Of a DNA stretch of 64,000 nucleotides, positions 62,505 to 64,000 are shown piece after piece. Every line of letters begins with the position of its first letter. Position 1 is the first letter of the stretch. The stretch is taken from contig NC_031474.1 in the NCBI RefSeq assembly GCF_000006565.2, positions 4,437,662 through 4,501,661 on the forward strand. Direction: 5' to 3'. The DNA is from Toxoplasma gondii ME49 (Eukaryota > Apicomplexa > Conoidasida > Eucoccidiorida > Sarcocystidae). Below the pieces are notes generated by a model. The model was not told where the DNA came from. It did no database searches and saw only the letters and a program-made list of their open reading frames with translations. The position numbers and the translations under genes are program-made.

Positions 62505-63291
62505 GTCAATTTGGTATTCTTGGTTTCTGTAGCTCCATCAGGTAAGCGCTTGGCATGGTGGTTGTGAGACAAAGCTCAAGGCAAGGAGGAAGGACTCGGC
62601 TGTGTGTGGTGGTCGGTGGCATGGGCATAAAGGGCACGTCGGAGTCTGCCGCAAATGCAGTCAACAGGGACGGGTTACACCTGTCAGAGCAGGTATGTTG
62701 GGCGATGGCACGATGGCGGGCGCTACCGGCAGATCGTATCATGGCGCGAGCAAAACCGTTTCGCTGCTCGGCCTTTCTTAGTGTTCGTTCGCCCACTGTG
62801 TATACAGCACGGTGGTTGGCTTTTCGATTGTATTTTCCTGTACAAGTTATTTGCGAGGTCGGGCGGGTGCTAGAGGTTGGTGGGGTTTGGTTGGATTAGG
62901 CAAAAGAAATGGGTAACGTGTCAAATGTGTCTGAGGCGACGGTACATGCTCATTGGATCTGGATTTATGTGTTGGGATGCAGCATACCTTTGTCGACCGC
63001 TACGCTCTCCGGCTCAGTTGGGATCAGCGTGCTACCAGGCCGCGTTCTCGTCAGCAGTTATTGACTGCTGGCGTGGTGATGGTTTGACCGTTACAAACAG
63101 ATCGTACGACGTTTCTATATGCTCGCTGGGGGAGAAAAGAGACGATTGAGCAATGTAGTGACGAACGCCGGGGCGTTCCGAGACCAGTGGCTGGGGCAGA
63201 AACCGTTCGTGTAGGGTGGTGACAGGAACTGGGACGCGGTTTCTGACAAACGGACGGGGATAAAAGACTGCGTGTTTTGTGCTCTCAAAAT
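62505..63291 (+). repeat. R-flavour unit, copy 62532, truncated by gap 3
   Basis: The signpost TGTAG, CTCCATCAG, GTAAGC has its AG ending at 62532. TATACAGCAC follows at +269 and GTCGACCG at +460. The part 62631-62833 is the close relative of 48717-48920. Confidence 0.75.
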
Positions 63292-63619
63292 NNNNNNNNN
63301 NNNNNNNNNNNNNNNNNNNNNNNNNNNNNNNNNNNNNNNNNNNNNNNNNNNNNNNNNNNNNNNNNNNNNNNNNNNNNNNNNNNNNNNNNNNNNNNNNNNN
63401 NNNNNNNNNNNNNNNNNNNNNNNNNNNNNNNNNNNNNNNNNNNNNNNNNNNNNNNNNNNNNNNNNNNNNNNNNNNNNNNNNNNNNNNNNNNNNNNNNNNN
63501 NNNNNNNNNNNNNNNNNNNNNNNNNNNNNNNNNNNNNNNNNNNNNNNNNNNNNNNNNNNNNNNNNNNNNNNNNNNNNNNNNNNNNNNNNNNNNNNNNNNN
63601 NNNNNNNNNNNNNNNNNNN
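63292..63619. other. Assembly gap 3 (328 N)
   Basis: Unknown sequence. Open frames drawn through it are not real evidence of coding. Confidence 0.99.
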
Positions 63620-64000
63620 GGGCCGTGTGGGCGATAGTCGTCAATATGCGTCTCGAGAGATATGATGGGTTTTGGCTTGTCGCTTAGGCTGTAGGAATTT
63701 GGTAGTCACTGGGGTTTCACTCTGTGGAGACCCTGTCTGAGAGGCGAGCGAGAGACTCGGGGGTGTCGAAAGGGGAGCTGCGTTGATGGGAGCCGGCAGA
63801 GGAGAGTGGCAGCAGATTCTGGGTGCAATGAGGTGGGTCGCATGGCAGGTAAAATGGTCGGTTCAAGGGCTGTGCACGGCCGTGTTATCGTGCGGGAGTT
63901 TCACACAAAGAGTGAGCTGTTTAGTATAGTGCCCTCCGGTTCGAGCAACTTGGCACATCCGCTCGATGGGAGTTAGCGTTTAGGGTGTATCCGTTGCGAG
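63620..64000. other. Right-end repeat-domain DNA
   Basis: No gene is seen. A single TTTAGGG, the heptamer of coccidian telomeres, occurs at 63979-63985, but one copy is not a telomere tract. Confidence 0.4.

Larger units (their letters stand above)
38549..63291 (+). repeat. Diverged higher-order repeat array, period about 3.0-3.1 kb
   Basis: A recurring signpost, pyrimidine-rich DNA then C/TAG, nine variable bases and GTATGC or a close variant, has its AG ending at 38561, 41782, 43476, 44202, 45532, 46909, 48616, 50008, 51686, 53036, 54692, 57785, 59438 and 62532; a weaker one is at 55945. Two flavours are told apart by downstream sequence. The R flavour is at 45532, 48616, 51686 and 62532, with a GT(C/A)GACCG-like landmark 449-463 bp after the AG. 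The D flavour is at 38561, 44202, 46909, 50008 and 53036, and where readable leads to a CGCGGTGGAATGTGG-like block about 806-850 bp later. From 45.5 to 53 kb they alternate with spacings 1377, 1707, 1392, 1678 and 1350. Older copies are so diverged that they align only in islands. Confidence 0.75.

Noticed and set aside
63979..63985. TTTAGGG telomere heptamer
   Set aside because: Only one copy; a telomere tract would have many in tandem.
38549..64000. CRISPR array, insertion sequence or retrotransposon in the repeat domain
   Set aside because: Repeats are kilobase-scale and diverged, with no short identical repeat-spacer pattern, no transposase or reverse-transcriptase motif, and no terminal repeats seen.

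Overview
The window is nuclear DNA of a coccidian apicomplexan, most like the Toxoplasma/Neospora/Hammondia group (Sarcocystidae). The reasons are two ApiAP2 transcription factors (one with a C-terminal ACDC-type domain), many short exons with GTAAG/GTGAG donors and pyrimidine-AG acceptors, protein-coding exons that are not AT-rich, and a bifunctional sulfate-activation gene. The species cannot be fixed from sequence reading alone.

Layout. 1-4136: no supportable gene. 4137-11614 (+): a 17-exon Hsp100/Clp AAA+ unfoldase of about 937 aa with an N-terminal hydrophobic leader. 11615-14967: convergent intergenic DNA. 14968-17787 (-): single-exon ApiAP2 protein (939 aa) with one AP2 domain and an ACDC-like domain. 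17788-22182: a 4.4 kb divergent promoter region. 22183-27274 (+): five-exon ApiAP2 protein (about 1271 aa) with three AP2-like domains. 30547-34901 (+): seven-exon ATP sulfurylase-APS kinase fusion (634 aa). 37072-37913 (+): a small two-exon secreted/membrane protein with an RRLxE-type (ASP5/TEXEL-like) site. All spliced models close in frame: exon lengths sum to multiples of three with no internal stop.

From about 38.5 kb to the right end there is no convincing gene. This part looks subtelomeric and is made of diverged and recent repeats, broken by three N-gaps (39531-40436, 45029-45362, 63292-63619). By hand alignment it resolves into a higher-order array with a period near 3.0-3.1 kb, each period holding two sub-units of about 1.35-1.4 and 1.65-1.7 kb. 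Each sub-unit is headed by a conserved signpost that looks like a 3' splice site, nine bases, then a 5' splice site. Very similar segmental copies (38627-41198 with 44267-46329; 49939-51230 with 52967-54235; 55219-55728 with 56760-57270; 57891-59358 with 59547-61014) sit on top of this older array and suggest continuing recombination or gene conversion.

The genes do not form a pathway. They are a chaperone, two transcription factors sharing a divergent promoter region, a sulfate-activation enzyme making APS/PAPS, and a candidate exported protein at the edge of the repeat domain.
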